Positions 8,819 to 16,770 of a stretch of DNA of 64,000 nt are shown here, in pieces. This stretch comes from Amycolatopsis lurida. GTDB lineage: Bacteria; Actinomycetota; Actinomycetes; Mycobacteriales; Pseudonocardiaceae. Position numbers and translations under genes: made by a program. The first letter of the stretch is position 1. The number at the start of each line of letters is the position of its first letter. The stretch covers positions 1,922,001 to 1,986,000 of the forward strand of contig NZ_FNTA01000004.1 of assembly GCF_900105055.1 (NCBI RefSeq). The letters run 5' to 3'. A model generated the notes under the pieces. It made no database searches. It saw nothing but the letters and a program-made list of their open reading frames with translations, and was not told the DNA's origin.

Positions 8819-10146
8819 ATCCCGTGACAGGACACAGCGACAGCACAGCTCGGGCACAAGGCGACCTCAGCGCGATGACCGAGATTGACACCATGACCAC
8901 CGCGACCCTCTCCGGCGCCGACAGCGGCCGCCGCCCCGCCATCGCCCCGGACGGCTCCCCCGTTCTCGACGTCGTCATCCCCGTCCACAACGAGGAAACC
9001 GACCTCGAACCGTGTGTCCGGCGGCTGCACGCGCACCTCGTGGAGCAGTTCCCGTACCCGTTCCGGATCACCGTCGCCGACAACGCCAGCACCGACGGCA
9101 CCCTGCGGGTCGCCGAACGGCTGAGCCGCGAATTCGACGACGTCGAAGTCCGCCACCTCGAAGAAAAAGGCCGCGGGCGCGCCCTGCGCTCGGTTTGGTC
9201 CACTTCGGACGCTCCGGTGCTGGCCTACATGGACGTCGACCTCTCGACCGATCTCGCCGCGCTCGGGCCGCTCATCGCGCCGCTGCTGTCCGGTCACTCC
9301 GACCTCGCCATCGGCAGCAGGCTCGCCCGCGGCGCTCGGGTGGTGCGCGGGCCGAAGCGGGAGTTCATTTCCCGTTGCTACAACCTGATCCTGCGCGGCA
9401 CGCTGGCGGCGAGGTTCAGCGACGCGCAGTGCGGCTTCAAGGCCATCCGCGCCGACGTCGCCGAACGGCTGCTCCCCCACATCCAGGACACCGGCTGGTT
9501 CTTCGACACCGAACTGCTCGTGCTGGCGCAGAAGACCGGGCTGCGGATCCACGAGGTGCCGGTCGACTGGGTGGACGACCCGGACTCGTCGGTGAACATC
9601 ATCGCCACCGCGACCGCCGACCTCAAAGGCATCGCCCGGCTGGCCAAGGCGACGCTGACCGGGCAGATCCCGATCAGCGGCCTTCGCGAGCAGCTGGGCC
9701 GCGCGCCGATCCAGGTGCGGGCGCCGGGCGTGGCACCGAGCCTGGTGCGGCAGCTGGTGCGGTTCGCCGCCGTCGGCGTCGCCAGCACAGTCGCCTATCT
9801 CGTGCTTTTCCTGCTGCTGCGGACGTTCACCGGTGCGCAGGCGGCGAACCTCGTCGCGCTGCTGGTGACGGCGATCGGCAACACGGCGCTCAACCGGCGC
9901 CTCACCTTCGGCATCCGCGGCCGGGAGGGCGCCGGACTGCACCAGTTCCAAGGCCTCATCGTGTTCGGTCTCGGGCTCGCGCTCACCAGTGGGGCGCTGG
10001 CGCTGCTGCACACGATGACCGCCCCCGGCCTGCCGCTGGAGATCACCGCGCTCGTGCTCGCGAACCTCGCGGCCACCGTCCTGCGTTTCCTGCTGCTGCG
10101 CGGCTGGGTGTTCCGCCGCCGCCCCGCCACCGAGATGGAGAACTGA
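8815..10146 (+). CDS. GT2 polyprenyl-phosphate glycosyltransferase fused to GtrA-like membrane domain
   Basis: 443 residues. Residues ~45-290 are a GT-A fold family 2 transferase, with VVIPVHNEE, the nucleotide-metal motif DVDLSTD and the dolichyl-phosphate-mannose-synthase-like stretch DAQCGFKAIR. Residues ~305-435 are a GtrA-like four-helix membrane domain (RFAAVGVASTVAYLVLF). Expected role: make a polyprenyl-phosphate sugar from an NDP-sugar on the inner face and help flip it outward. That would supply the donor for the two flanking GT39 enzymes. The GTG at 8815 overlaps the upstream stop by 4 bp; ATGs at 8875 or 8893 are possible alternative starts. Confidence 0.88.
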   Translation: MNPVTGHSDSTARAQGDLSAMTEIDTMTTATLSGADSGRRPAIAPDGSPVLDVVIPVHNEETDLEPCVRRLHAHLVEQFPYPFRITVADNASTDGTLRVAERLSREFDDVEVRHLEEKGRGRALRSVWSTSDAPVLAYMDVDLSTDLAALGPLIAPLLSGHSDLAIGSRLARGARVVRGPKREFISRCYNLILRGTLAARFSDAQCGFKAIRADVAERLLPHIQDTGWFFDTELLVLAQKTGLRIHEVPVDWVDDPDSSVNIIATATADLKGIARLAKATLTGQIPISGLREQLGRAPIQVRAPGVAPSLVRQLVRFAAVGVASTVAYLVLFLLLRTFTGAQAANLVALLVTAIGNTALNRRLTFGIRGREGAGLHQFQGLIVFGLGLALTSGALALLHTMTAPGLPLEITALVLANLAATVLRFLLLRGWVFRRRPATEMEN

Positions 10147-10150
10147 CCCC

Positions 10151-11992
10151 ATGACCACCACACTCGTTTCCCGCGTGGAACCCGGCCGCGCCGGGGAAAA
10201 CGCCACGAAACCATCCGGCCGGTGGGTCCGTCCCGCCGTCTTCGGCCTGCTCGCCGCCACCGCGCTGCTGTACTTCTGGAATCTGACCGCCTCCGGCTAC
10301 GGCAACTCGTTCTACGCCGCGGCGGTACAGTCCGGCACGCAGGACTGGAAGGCGTGGCTGTTCGGCTCACTCGACGCCGGGAACGTGCTGACCGTCGACA
10401 AACCCCCGGCCGCGCTCTGGGCCACGACGGCGTTCGCCCGGGTCTTCGGTTTCTCCAGTTTCACCGTGCTGGCCCCGCAAGCGCTGATGGGAGTCGCCTC
10501 CGTCGGCCTCCTGTACCTGACGGTGAAGCGGACCTCCGGCCCCGTCGCCGGCCTGTTCGCCGGGGCGGCGTTCGCCGTCACTCCGGTCGCCGCGCTCATG
10601 TTCAAGTTCAACAACCCCGACGCGCTGCTGACGCTGCTGCTGGTCGCCGGCGGGTACTGCACGATCCGCGCGATCGAAAAGGCGAGCCCGCGCTGGCTGG
10701 CCCTCGCCGGCGTCGCCGTCGGGTTCGGCTTCCTGACCAAGATGATGCAGGCGTTCGTGGTCCTGCCCGCGTTCGGCCTCGCCTACCTGATCGCGGCGCC
10801 GACCTCGCTGGGCAAACGCTTGCTTCACCTGACCGGGGCCTTGAGCGCGACCGTCGTGTCAGCCGGCTGGTTCATCGCGCTGGTCGATCTGTGGCCGACC
10901 GAGTCCCGGCCGTACATCGGGGGTTCGGAGGGCGACAGCCTGCTCGAACTGGCGCTGGGCTACAACGGCCTCGGCCGGATCTTCGGCATGGGCGGCGGCG
11001 TGATGGTCGGCGGTCCGAGCGGGGTCGTGAGCGGCTCGGCCGGCGGGAACGTCGGCTTCGGCGGTGAGAGCGGCGTGACCCGGATGTTCGGCGCGAGCTT
11101 CGGCGGCGAGGTGTCGTGGCTGCTGCCCGCCGCGCTGATCGGGCTGGTCGCCGGACTGTGGTTCACCAGGCGGGCCGCCGGTACCGACCGGACGAGGGCC
11201 GCCCTGATCCTGTGGGGCGGCTGGATGCTCGTCACCTCGCTGGTGTTCAGCTTCATGAGCGGGATCGTGCACCCGTACTACGCCGTCGCGCTGGCGCCGT
11301 CGATCGCCGCCGTCGTGGCGATCTCCGGGACCTCGCTGTGGCGCGGCCGGGCGCATCTCGCGCCGCGGGTGTTCCTGTCGCTGATGATCGCGGCCAGCGC
11401 CGTCTGGGCGTACATCCTCCTGGACCGCAACGCGGACTGGCTGCCCGCGCTGCGCTGGATCATCGCCGGGCTCGGCCTGGCGACCGCGACCCTCGTGCTG
11501 GTGGGTGTCCCGCCGACGCGGAAACTCGTCACCGTCGTCGCGACGGCCGCCGTACTGACCGTCGGCCTCGGCGCCACCGCGTTCGGCGTCGAAACCGCTT
11601 CGCAGGCGCACTCCGGGTCCATTCCGATCTCCGGTCCGGCAGCGGACGACACCCGGGGAATGGAAGAGGTCTCCTCCGCGGAGATCGGGGCCCTGCTCGC
11701 CGCGACCACGACGAAATGGGCGGCCGCGACGTCGAGTTCACAAGGGGCGGCGAGCCTGGAGCTCGCCAGCGGGAAGTCGGTGATCGGCATCGGCGGCTGG
11801 AGCGGCAGGGACCCCGCACCGACACTGGCGGAATTCCAGCGGTACGTGGCGAACGGGGAAATCACCTACTACCTCGAAGGCGGCCGGGGCGGCGGTCCCG
11901 GTGGCGGCTCGAACGAGATCGCCGAATGGGTCGCCGAGAACTTCACCGCCACCACCGTCGGCGAGCAGACGGTGTACCGCCTGCTCGCCTGA
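10151..11992 (+). CDS. GT39/PMT-like membrane glycosyltransferase (paralogue)
   Basis: 613 residues, closely similar over its whole length to the transferase at 6968. It shares the acidic first loop (TASGYGNSF), VDKPPAALW, the KASPRWLALAGVAVGFGF helix and an extracytoplasmic tail with a GIGGWSGRDPAPTLAEFQRY-like segment. A Gly-rich loop near residues 275-305 is longer than in the paralogue. It starts 4 bp after the GT2-GtrA gene. Two paralogues around one donor-making enzyme suggest two linkages or two acceptors on one polymer or protein class. That split is inference; both keep the expected acidic and Lys residues. Confidence 0.85.
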   Translation: MTTTLVSRVEPGRAGENATKPSGRWVRPAVFGLLAATALLYFWNLTASGYGNSFYAAAVQSGTQDWKAWLFGSLDAGNVLTVDKPPAALWATTAFARVFGFSSFTVLAPQALMGVASVGLLYLTVKRTSGPVAGLFAGAAFAVTPVAALMFKFNNPDALLTLLLVAGGYCTIRAIEKASPRWLALAGVAVGFGFLTKMMQAFVVLPAFGLAYLIAAPTSLGKRLLHLTGALSATVVSAGWFIALVDLWPTESRPYIGGSEGDSLLELALGYNGLGRIFGMGGGVMVGGPSGVVSGSAGGNVGFGGESGVTRMFGASFGGEVSWLLPAALIGLVAGLWFTRRAAGTDRTRAALILWGGWMLVTSLVFSFMSGIVHPYYAVALAPSIAAVVAISGTSLWRGRAHLAPRVFLSLMIAASAVWAYILLDRNADWLPALRWIIAGLGLATATLVLVGVPPTRKLVTVVATAAVLTVGLGATAFGVETASQAHSGSIPISGPAADDTRGMEEVSSAEIGALLAATTTKWAAATSSSQGAASLELASGKSVIGIGGWSGRDPAPTLAEFQRYVANGEITYYLEGGRGGGPGGGSNEIAEWVAENFTATTVGEQTVYRLLA

Positions 11993-12036
11993 AAATACGT
12001 CGACAAACGTTGGGGCGCGCGGGAACCCTGGACGGC

Positions 12037-12858
12037 GTGCATCGGCCGTACCGCTGGGATCTCGTGCGCCCCGACCAGCTCGGGACGCTACTGGAGCGCG
12101 CCGGAAAACCGTCGCTGTGGTTTCTGGACGAACTGATCGAATGCGCCGCGAAGGTGATCGCCCGCGCCGGTGACGCGGAGCTGTACTTCGTCGGGCGTTC
12201 CGCGGACAGCGTGCACGACCTGCTGAGCGGAACCCCTTGGCGGGAAAGGATCCACCAGTTGCCGCTGTCGTTCGCGGGCACCTGGGACGGCCTGACCGAG
12301 TCCGATGTGGACACTCTTCGCGGGTATCTCGCCTCGGCGGGCCTCGGCCCGCACGACCTGGCGCGCGGACGGCCGAAGGTGTTCGTCGACCTCGTCTACA
12401 CAGGACAGACGTTCACCGGCCTCTACGGACTGTTGCGGGCCTGGGTCGACGACGAGCGCGAGGCCTGGAGCATCATCCGCGGGCGGCTCCGGTTCCTCGG
12501 GATCACCATCCGCGAGGACACGAGCCCGTCGGCGTTCCGCTGGCAGCAGCAGCTCGACTGGCCCGCCGAACTGCCCGCGAACGGCGTCCGGAACATCTCG
12601 CTCGCTTGGCCGGTCTGGCACTACTTCGGCGACGTGCAGGAGAAACTCACCGCTTCCTTCCCGCGGCCACGCTGGTCGGACGAGAACGGCCGAGCGCCGG
12701 AGCATTCGGAACAGCGGCTGCGGGGGCTGGCCGAGGCGGTCGCGATCGTCGAGGCGGGGCGCTCGAAGGCGGGCCGGGACCTGCTGGTGCGGCATCTGCG
12801 TAAGGAACCGGCGATGGCGGAGAGCTGGCTGCGGACGCTGATCACGCGACTGCGCTGA
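12037..12858 (+). CDS. unrecognised protein with a phosphoribosyltransferase-like motif
   Basis: 273 residues if started at the GTG at 12037; an upstream TTG at 12010 is also in frame, and no strong ribosome site decides. I do not recognise a family with confidence. The segment VFVDLVYTGQTFTGLYGLL resembles the PRPP-loop pattern of type I phosphoribosyltransferases (hydrophobic strand, then D-x-x-x-T-G-x-T). An earlier piece, YFVGRSADSVHDLL, could be the first beta-alpha unit. The C-terminal third is Arg-rich and helical. It follows the glycosyltransferase operon closely and is followed by a large palindrome. Confidence 0.6.
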   Translation: MHRPYRWDLVRPDQLGTLLERAGKPSLWFLDELIECAAKVIARAGDAELYFVGRSADSVHDLLSGTPWRERIHQLPLSFAGTWDGLTESDVDTLRGYLASAGLGPHDLARGRPKVFVDLVYTGQTFTGLYGLLRAWVDDEREAWSIIRGRLRFLGITIREDTSPSAFRWQQQLDWPAELPANGVRNISLAWPVWHYFGDVQEKLTASFPRPRWSDENGRAPEHSEQRLRGLAEAVAIVEAGRSKAGRDLLVRHLRKEPAMAESWLRTLITRLR

Positions 12859-12863
12859 CCGGC

Positions 12864-12909
12864 CTCGTGAGTGGTAAGGACGGTTAGAACCGTCCTTACC
12901 ACTCACGAG
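12864..12909. repeat. long intergenic palindrome, family 1 copy 1
   Basis: Perfect 22-bp arms (12864-12885 and 12888-12909) with a 2-nt AG centre; the arm contains GTGAGTGGTAAGGACGGTT. It lies 6 bp after the stop of the gene ending at 12858 and probably acts as a terminator. A near-identical element is at 18822-18871. Confidence 0.8.
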
Positions 12910-13007
12910 ACGGGACCGACAGCTGCCTGTCACCCGCCCCTCAGCCGCCCCACAGGTTCACGGCGCACCCTGGAAGCAGGGAATCACCCAGGGGTGAGGA
13001 GAAGACC

Positions 13008-13706
13008 ATGAGGGAGCTTCCGCACTGGCACACGGCGAGCGCGCAGGGGCCGCGCGAGCACAACGCGGACGCCGTCGCGGCGTACGCGGCCCCGGACGGC
13101 CGGGGGATCGTGTTCGCGCTGGCCGATGGAGTCGGAGATCACCCGAACGCGGCACGCGCGGCGCGGACGGCGGCTTCGGCGGCGGTCAGGACACCGGTCG
13201 AGCAGGGGGCAATCGGGGCCGTTCTCGCTGCTCAGCGGGCCGTGCTCGCCCTCGGCGAGGCCGGTGACTGCGTCCTCGTCGTGGCCGTGCGGACCGGCGA
13301 GGGGTATGGCATCGCGTGGGCCGGGGACGCACGGGCGTACGCTTGGGACGGTTACACCGTGCGGCAGGTGACGAAGGACCATACGCTCGCGCAGTACTTC
13401 CGCGACCACGGACAACCCGTGACACCGCGGATGGAACACGTCGTCACCACCAGCGTCCGCACGGCCGGTGCGCACGAGATCGGCACGGCCACCGTCACGG
13501 CCGGCGGGCTGCTGCTCACCAGCGACGGTGTGCACAAGACGCTCAGCGGTCCGACCATGCTCGACATCCTCGGGATGCCGGACAGGGCGGCCACCGAGCT
13601 GGTGCGGACGGCGATTTCGCTCGGTGGCTCCGACAACGCCACCGCGCTCGTGGTGGATCCGCCCGGCGCGGAGGTCACCACGGAAAAGTTTCGCGTCGCG
13701 GCCTGA
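13008..13706 (+). CDS. PP2C-family Ser/Thr protein phosphatase
   Basis: 232 residues, a minimal PP2C catalytic domain without membrane segment. Metal-binding positions are visible as Asp21 (HNADA, in place of the usual NED), Asp40 (ADGVG), the SDGV motif near 170, and GSDNATALVV near the end. It would dephosphorylate Ser/Thr-phosphoproteins with Mn/Mg. A strong ribosome site (GGTGAGGAGAAGACC) precedes the ATG. It ends RVAA, and its last codons form one arm of a terminator hairpin shared with the convergent gene. No kinase lies next to it; the nearest Ser/Thr kinase is at 23.4 kb. Confidence 0.85.
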   Translation: MRELPHWHTASAQGPREHNADAVAAYAAPDGRGIVFALADGVGDHPNAARAARTAASAAVRTPVEQGAIGAVLAAQRAVLALGEAGDCVLVVAVRTGEGYGIAWAGDARAYAWDGYTVRQVTKDHTLAQYFRDHGQPVTPRMEHVVTTSVRTAGAHEIGTATVTAGGLLLTSDGVHKTLSGPTMLDILGMPDRAATELVRTAISLGGSDNATALVVDPPGAEVTTEKFRVAA

Positions 13707-13730
13707 ACCGGGCGGTCAGGCCGCGACGCG
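13692..13730. terminator. bidirectional hairpin built from the 3' coding ends of two convergent genes
   Basis: Perfect 15-bp arms at 13692-13706 and 13716-13730 with a 9-nt loop. Each arm includes the last codons and stop of one gene, so both proteins end with the same RVAA. It is positioned to stop transcription from both sides. Confidence 0.75.
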
Positions 13731-14180
13731 ATCCCTCTTCAACTGACGGTATTCACGCAGCACCAGCACGACGATCACCACGTCGAGGGCGGCGAAGAAC
13801 GGAAGCGCGAGAGAGTGCGTGTGGATCGCGCGGAAGATCTCGTAGACCACGAACGCCGAAAGCACCACGGCGGCGACGGGGTACGCCCGCATCACCTTCT
13901 TCGCCAGCGCCCAGACCAGGCCGAGTTTGATGATCCCGTGCGCGACGAGGTACACGACGGCGAACGTCCGGCCCTCGGCGAAGTGCCCAGCAGCGAGTTC
14001 GAGGTGCCGGGCCAGCGTTCCTTCGGGGTCACCGAGCAGGTCACGCGTGACGACGGCGTGCGCGAAACCGGAGATGAGCGACGCCGGCACGATCAGCAGG
14101 ACGAGCCCGCCCAGCAGCTGCAAAGCGCCGTCCAGCCCCTTCAGGGTGATGGCGATCCGGAACAGCTTCTCGGTGCTCAT
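13716..14180 (-). CDS. DUF2127-type integral membrane protein
   Basis: 154 residues with four predicted membrane helices and a Lys/Arg-rich C terminus. The N-terminal pattern FRIAITLKGLDGALQLLGG and the HGIIKLGLVWAL helix fit the DUF2127 family, whose function is unknown. It is convergent with the PP2C gene and shares its terminator hairpin. The ATG follows AGGGTGAGGTGAC, a good ribosome site. No enzymatic residues are apparent. Confidence 0.75.
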   Translation of the reverse strand: MSTEKLFRIAITLKGLDGALQLLGGLVLLIVPASLISGFAHAVVTRDLLGDPEGTLARHLELAAGHFAEGRTFAVVYLVAHGIIKLGLVWALAKKVMRAYPVAAVVLSAFVVYEIFRAIHTHSLALPFFAALDVVIVVLVLREYRQLKRDRVAA

Positions 14181-14223
14181 GTCACCTCACCCTGCCGCAG
14201 CCCGCCGCCGCGCGCAGCCGCCG

Positions 14224-14628
14224 TCACCGGAACAGGCGGCCCCGGCAGGTCGGGCACCGCTCGTGCCGCGCGGTCCGCCCGGAGAGGTCCCTGCCGTAGA
14301 AGGGAAAGCACGGCGCACCGCAGACGGCGAGGTAGATCCGCCCGCAGCGCAGCGGCCGTTCGCCGACGTGGTGGGCCACGGCCAGCGCCCGGTGGTGCGC
14401 GCCCGCTTCGGGCAGCCAGCCGTTGCCGGGCAGCTTCGCGAGCACGTCGGCGTTGACGTCGTCCGAGCGACGCAGCAGGGCCGCACCCAGGTCGGTGAGC
14501 CGTTCCCCGAGATCACGGAGGACGTCGGCGCGCGGCACGTCGTCTTCGACCATTCGGGTGACGAAGCTGATGTCGGTGCTCAGGGAGCCGTGAAGGTCCC
14601 GGAGCCGGTCGAGCAGACGGTGATCCAT
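14224..14628 (-). CDS. unrecognised protein with a C-terminal Cys cluster
   Basis: 134 residues, not recognised. The N-terminal half is helical and acidic (LLDRLRDLHGSL through LGERLTDLGAALL). The C-terminal third has C-G...C-G-A-P-C...C-P-T-C, which could bind zinc as a small ribbon. The start ATG at 14628 follows GGAAGGGC. It lies between DUF2127 and the amidohydrolase, all on the minus strand. It may be a small DNA-binding or adaptor protein, but that is only a guess from the Cys pattern. Confidence 0.65.
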   Translation of the reverse strand: MDHRLLDRLRDLHGSLSTDISFVTRMVEDDVPRADVLRDLGERLTDLGAALLRRSDDVNADVLAKLPGNGWLPEAGAHHRALAVAHHVGERPLRCGRIYLAVCGAPCFPFYGRDLSGRTARHERCPTCRGRLFR

Positions 14629-14667
14629 GCCCTTCCATTAAGGCGTTGCGCCCGGGCAAGGAAAGGC

Positions 14668-16125
14668 TCAAGACGCGTAGGTGACCCGGCCGTCCATGAT
14701 CGTGGCGGTGACGGGGATGTCGCGCAGCCCGGCCGGGGACAGCCGCGCCGGATCCACCGCGGTGACGACCAGATCCGCGACGTCCCCGACGGCCACCCCG
14801 GTCCGGCCACCGGACGACGCCGCGAGCGCGGCCTCCAGCGGCATGGCCTGCTCGGGATGCCACGGCGGACGCTCGTCGTCGGTGCGGCTGACCGCCGACG
14901 CGATCGCGTCCCACGGGTCCAGCGGCGCGACCGGCGCGTCCGAGCCGAACTCCAGCGTCACCCCGGAGCGGTGCAAGGCGCCGTACGGGAAAGCCCGATC
15001 GGTCCAGCCGTGCCAGTGCCGGTCGGCGACGTCGCGGTCGTCCGGCTGATGGGCGGGCTGCACGCTCGCCACGACCCCCAGCTCGGCGAACCGCTCGACG
15101 TCCTCGGCGCACAGCAGCTGTGCGTGCTCGATGCGGCCGGCGCAGCCGACCTTCGCGAAGGCGTCGAGCGCGATCTTGTTGGCGTGGTCGCCGATCGCGT
15201 GCACCGCGGGCGTGAGGCCATGCTCGGACGCCTTGCGCATCAACGGTTCCAGCTCCTCGGGCGGCAGTTCGAGCAGCCCGTGGGAGTCGGTTCCGGCATA
15301 GTGACCCACGCAGTAGGCGGTGCGCGTGTTCAGCGAACCGTCGACGAACAGCTTGAACGGGCCGACCGTGAGCAGCCCGCCGCTGCCCTCCAGCACGTCT
15401 CCGGACCGGTGGCCGCGTTCGATGGCCGTGTCGAGCAGGTACTTCGCGATCACGCAGGAAACCCGGACCGGCAGGGGTTTCCGCGCCAACCGTCGCCGCC
15501 AGTCGGTGACCGTGTCGGCGTATTCGTAGTCGACGATCCTGGTGACGCCGCGGGCGGCCGCCGCGTCGAGGGCGTCGGCCACCCAGCCGTCGACGACGTC
15601 CTCGGGAGCGATCGGGAGTTCGGCCGTCGCGCTCATGCAGTCGTTCTCCAGGAGCACCCCGGTCGGATGCTCGCGGCCGATGAGTTTCAGCGCGGCCGGG
15701 CTGAGCCACAACGTGTGGAGGTCGGCGCTGAACAGCGCGACCGGATGCCCTGGCAAAGCCTTCTGCAGCAGATCCTTGTGCGGGGCGTCGGGCCAGAGTC
15801 CGTCGCGGAACCCGGCGCCGAGCACGAGTTCACCGGGCGGCACGGGATGCACCAGCAGGTGTGCCAGCACCAGTTCGACCGTGTGCGCGGCGGACGTCGC
15901 CTCCCCCAACGGAATGCGGCGGCGCGCCGCCGACCACTGGGCGGTGTGCACGTGCGCGTCGATCAGGCCGGGCAGCAGGGTGCCGCCGTGCCCGTCCAGG
16001 ATCTCCGACGCCTCACCCGCCTGCCCCGGCCCCGCGATGGCCGCGATCCGGCCGCCCTCGATCCGCACGTCCGATAGGGAACCCGCCAAGCCGACCCGGA
16101 CCCGGCGCAACAGAAGATCGTCCAC
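14668..16125 (-). CDS. YtcJ-like metal-dependent amidohydrolase
   Basis: 485 residues of the amidohydrolase-3 family. The metal motif DAHVH follows a small N-terminal beta domain, and HAIGDHANKIALDAF is the family signature. FGSDAPVAPLDPW near the C terminus supplies the catalytic Asp. Relatives hydrolyse formamides or other C-N bonds; the substrate is not predictable here. I start it at the GTG at 16125 because AAGGTGAGG lies just upstream; an in-frame GTG at 16161 lacks such a site. It is transcribed away from the MarR gene region on the same strand, with a 49-bp gap. Confidence 0.85.
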   Translation of the reverse strand: MDDLLLRRVRVGLAGSLSDVRIEGGRIAAIAGPGQAGEASEILDGHGGTLLPGLIDAHVHTAQWSAARRRIPLGEATSAAHTVELVLAHLLVHPVPPGELVLGAGFRDGLWPDAPHKDLLQKALPGHPVALFSADLHTLWLSPAALKLIGREHPTGVLLENDCMSATAELPIAPEDVVDGWVADALDAAAARGVTRIVDYEYADTVTDWRRRLARKPLPVRVSCVIAKYLLDTAIERGHRSGDVLEGSGGLLTVGPFKLFVDGSLNTRTAYCVGHYAGTDSHGLLELPPEELEPLMRKASEHGLTPAVHAIGDHANKIALDAFAKVGCAGRIEHAQLLCAEDVERFAELGVVASVQPAHQPDDRDVADRHWHGWTDRAFPYGALHRSGVTLEFGSDAPVAPLDPWDAIASAVSRTDDERPPWHPEQAMPLEAALAASSGGRTGVAVGDVADLVVTAVDPARLSPAGLRDIPVTATIMDGRVTYAS

Positions 16126-16174
16126 GCCCTCACCTTGCCAGCCCGCCTCGCGAGTAGTCACCTACTTGCGATGG

Positions 16175-16627
16175 TCAGGAGCGGGCGAAGGTGAGCTTTC
16201 CGAGCGCGGCGACCAAAGGCGCGAGTTCGGGGAGTTCTTCGGCGGCGGCGAGCGCCTCGGTGAGGACGGTGTCGTGCGTCGGCCGCGCGGCCGCGAGCAG
16301 TTCCTGCCCCGCAGGCGTGACCTCCGTGTAGATCCCCCGCCGGTCGTCCGGGCACAGGTACCGCTGCAGCAGTCCCCGGTCTTCCAGCCGCGACACCAGC
16401 CGGGTCGTCGCCGACTGGCTGAGCACGACGGCGTTCGACAACTGGTTCATCCGCAGGTGGAAACCGTCCTGACGGGCGAGCACGTCCAGCACGGTGTACT
16501 CGCTGACGGACAGCGAGTGCTCCTGTGCCAGCGCGCGCTCCAGCGCGTCCTCGATCCGCGCGTGCAGTGCGGCCAGGGTCCGCCAGCCCTGCGCGCGTGC
16601 CTCCACGGCGTCGTCGGCCAGTGACAC
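16175..16627 (-). CDS. MarR-family transcriptional regulator
   Basis: 150 residues with the MarR winged-helix fold. The recognition region reads LSNAVVLSQSATTRLVSRLEDRGLL, followed by the wing CPDDRRGIYTEVTPAG. It is divergent from the MFS transporter at 16771, the classic repressor-efflux pump arrangement. It probably binds the shared 143-bp intergenic region and is released by a pump substrate or other phenolic ligand. The ATG start follows GGGGAAGAGGTGAACC, a strong site. Confidence 0.9.
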   Translation of the reverse strand: MSLADDAVEARAQGWRTLAALHARIEDALERALAQEHSLSVSEYTVLDVLARQDGFHLRMNQLSNAVVLSQSATTRLVSRLEDRGLLQRYLCPDDRRGIYTEVTPAGQELLAAARPTHDTVLTEALAAAEELPELAPLVAALGKLTFARS

Positions 16628-16683
16628 GGTTCACCTCTTCCCCGGTTGCCCGAGCTTCGTTGCGTCATGCATCATCAAGCGTG

Positions 16684-16731
16684 TGCAATATACGGCGCGT
16701 GCAACTATTTCGGACGCCCGTAGTTGTCAAC
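16684..16731. promoter_or_regulatory. candidate MarR operator region
   Basis: Between the divergent MarR and MFS starts: CAACTA (16702-16707) and TAGTTG (16721-16726) form an inverted repeat with a 13-bp gap. GTTGTCAAC (16723-16731) is a 9-bp palindrome, and TGCAA recurs near 16685 and 16700. AT content is higher than the surroundings. The assignment to the MarR protein is inference from position. Confidence 0.4.
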
Positions 16732-16770
16732 GCCAGACAACACCACTCTACGGGAAGAAGTGAGCCTTCA

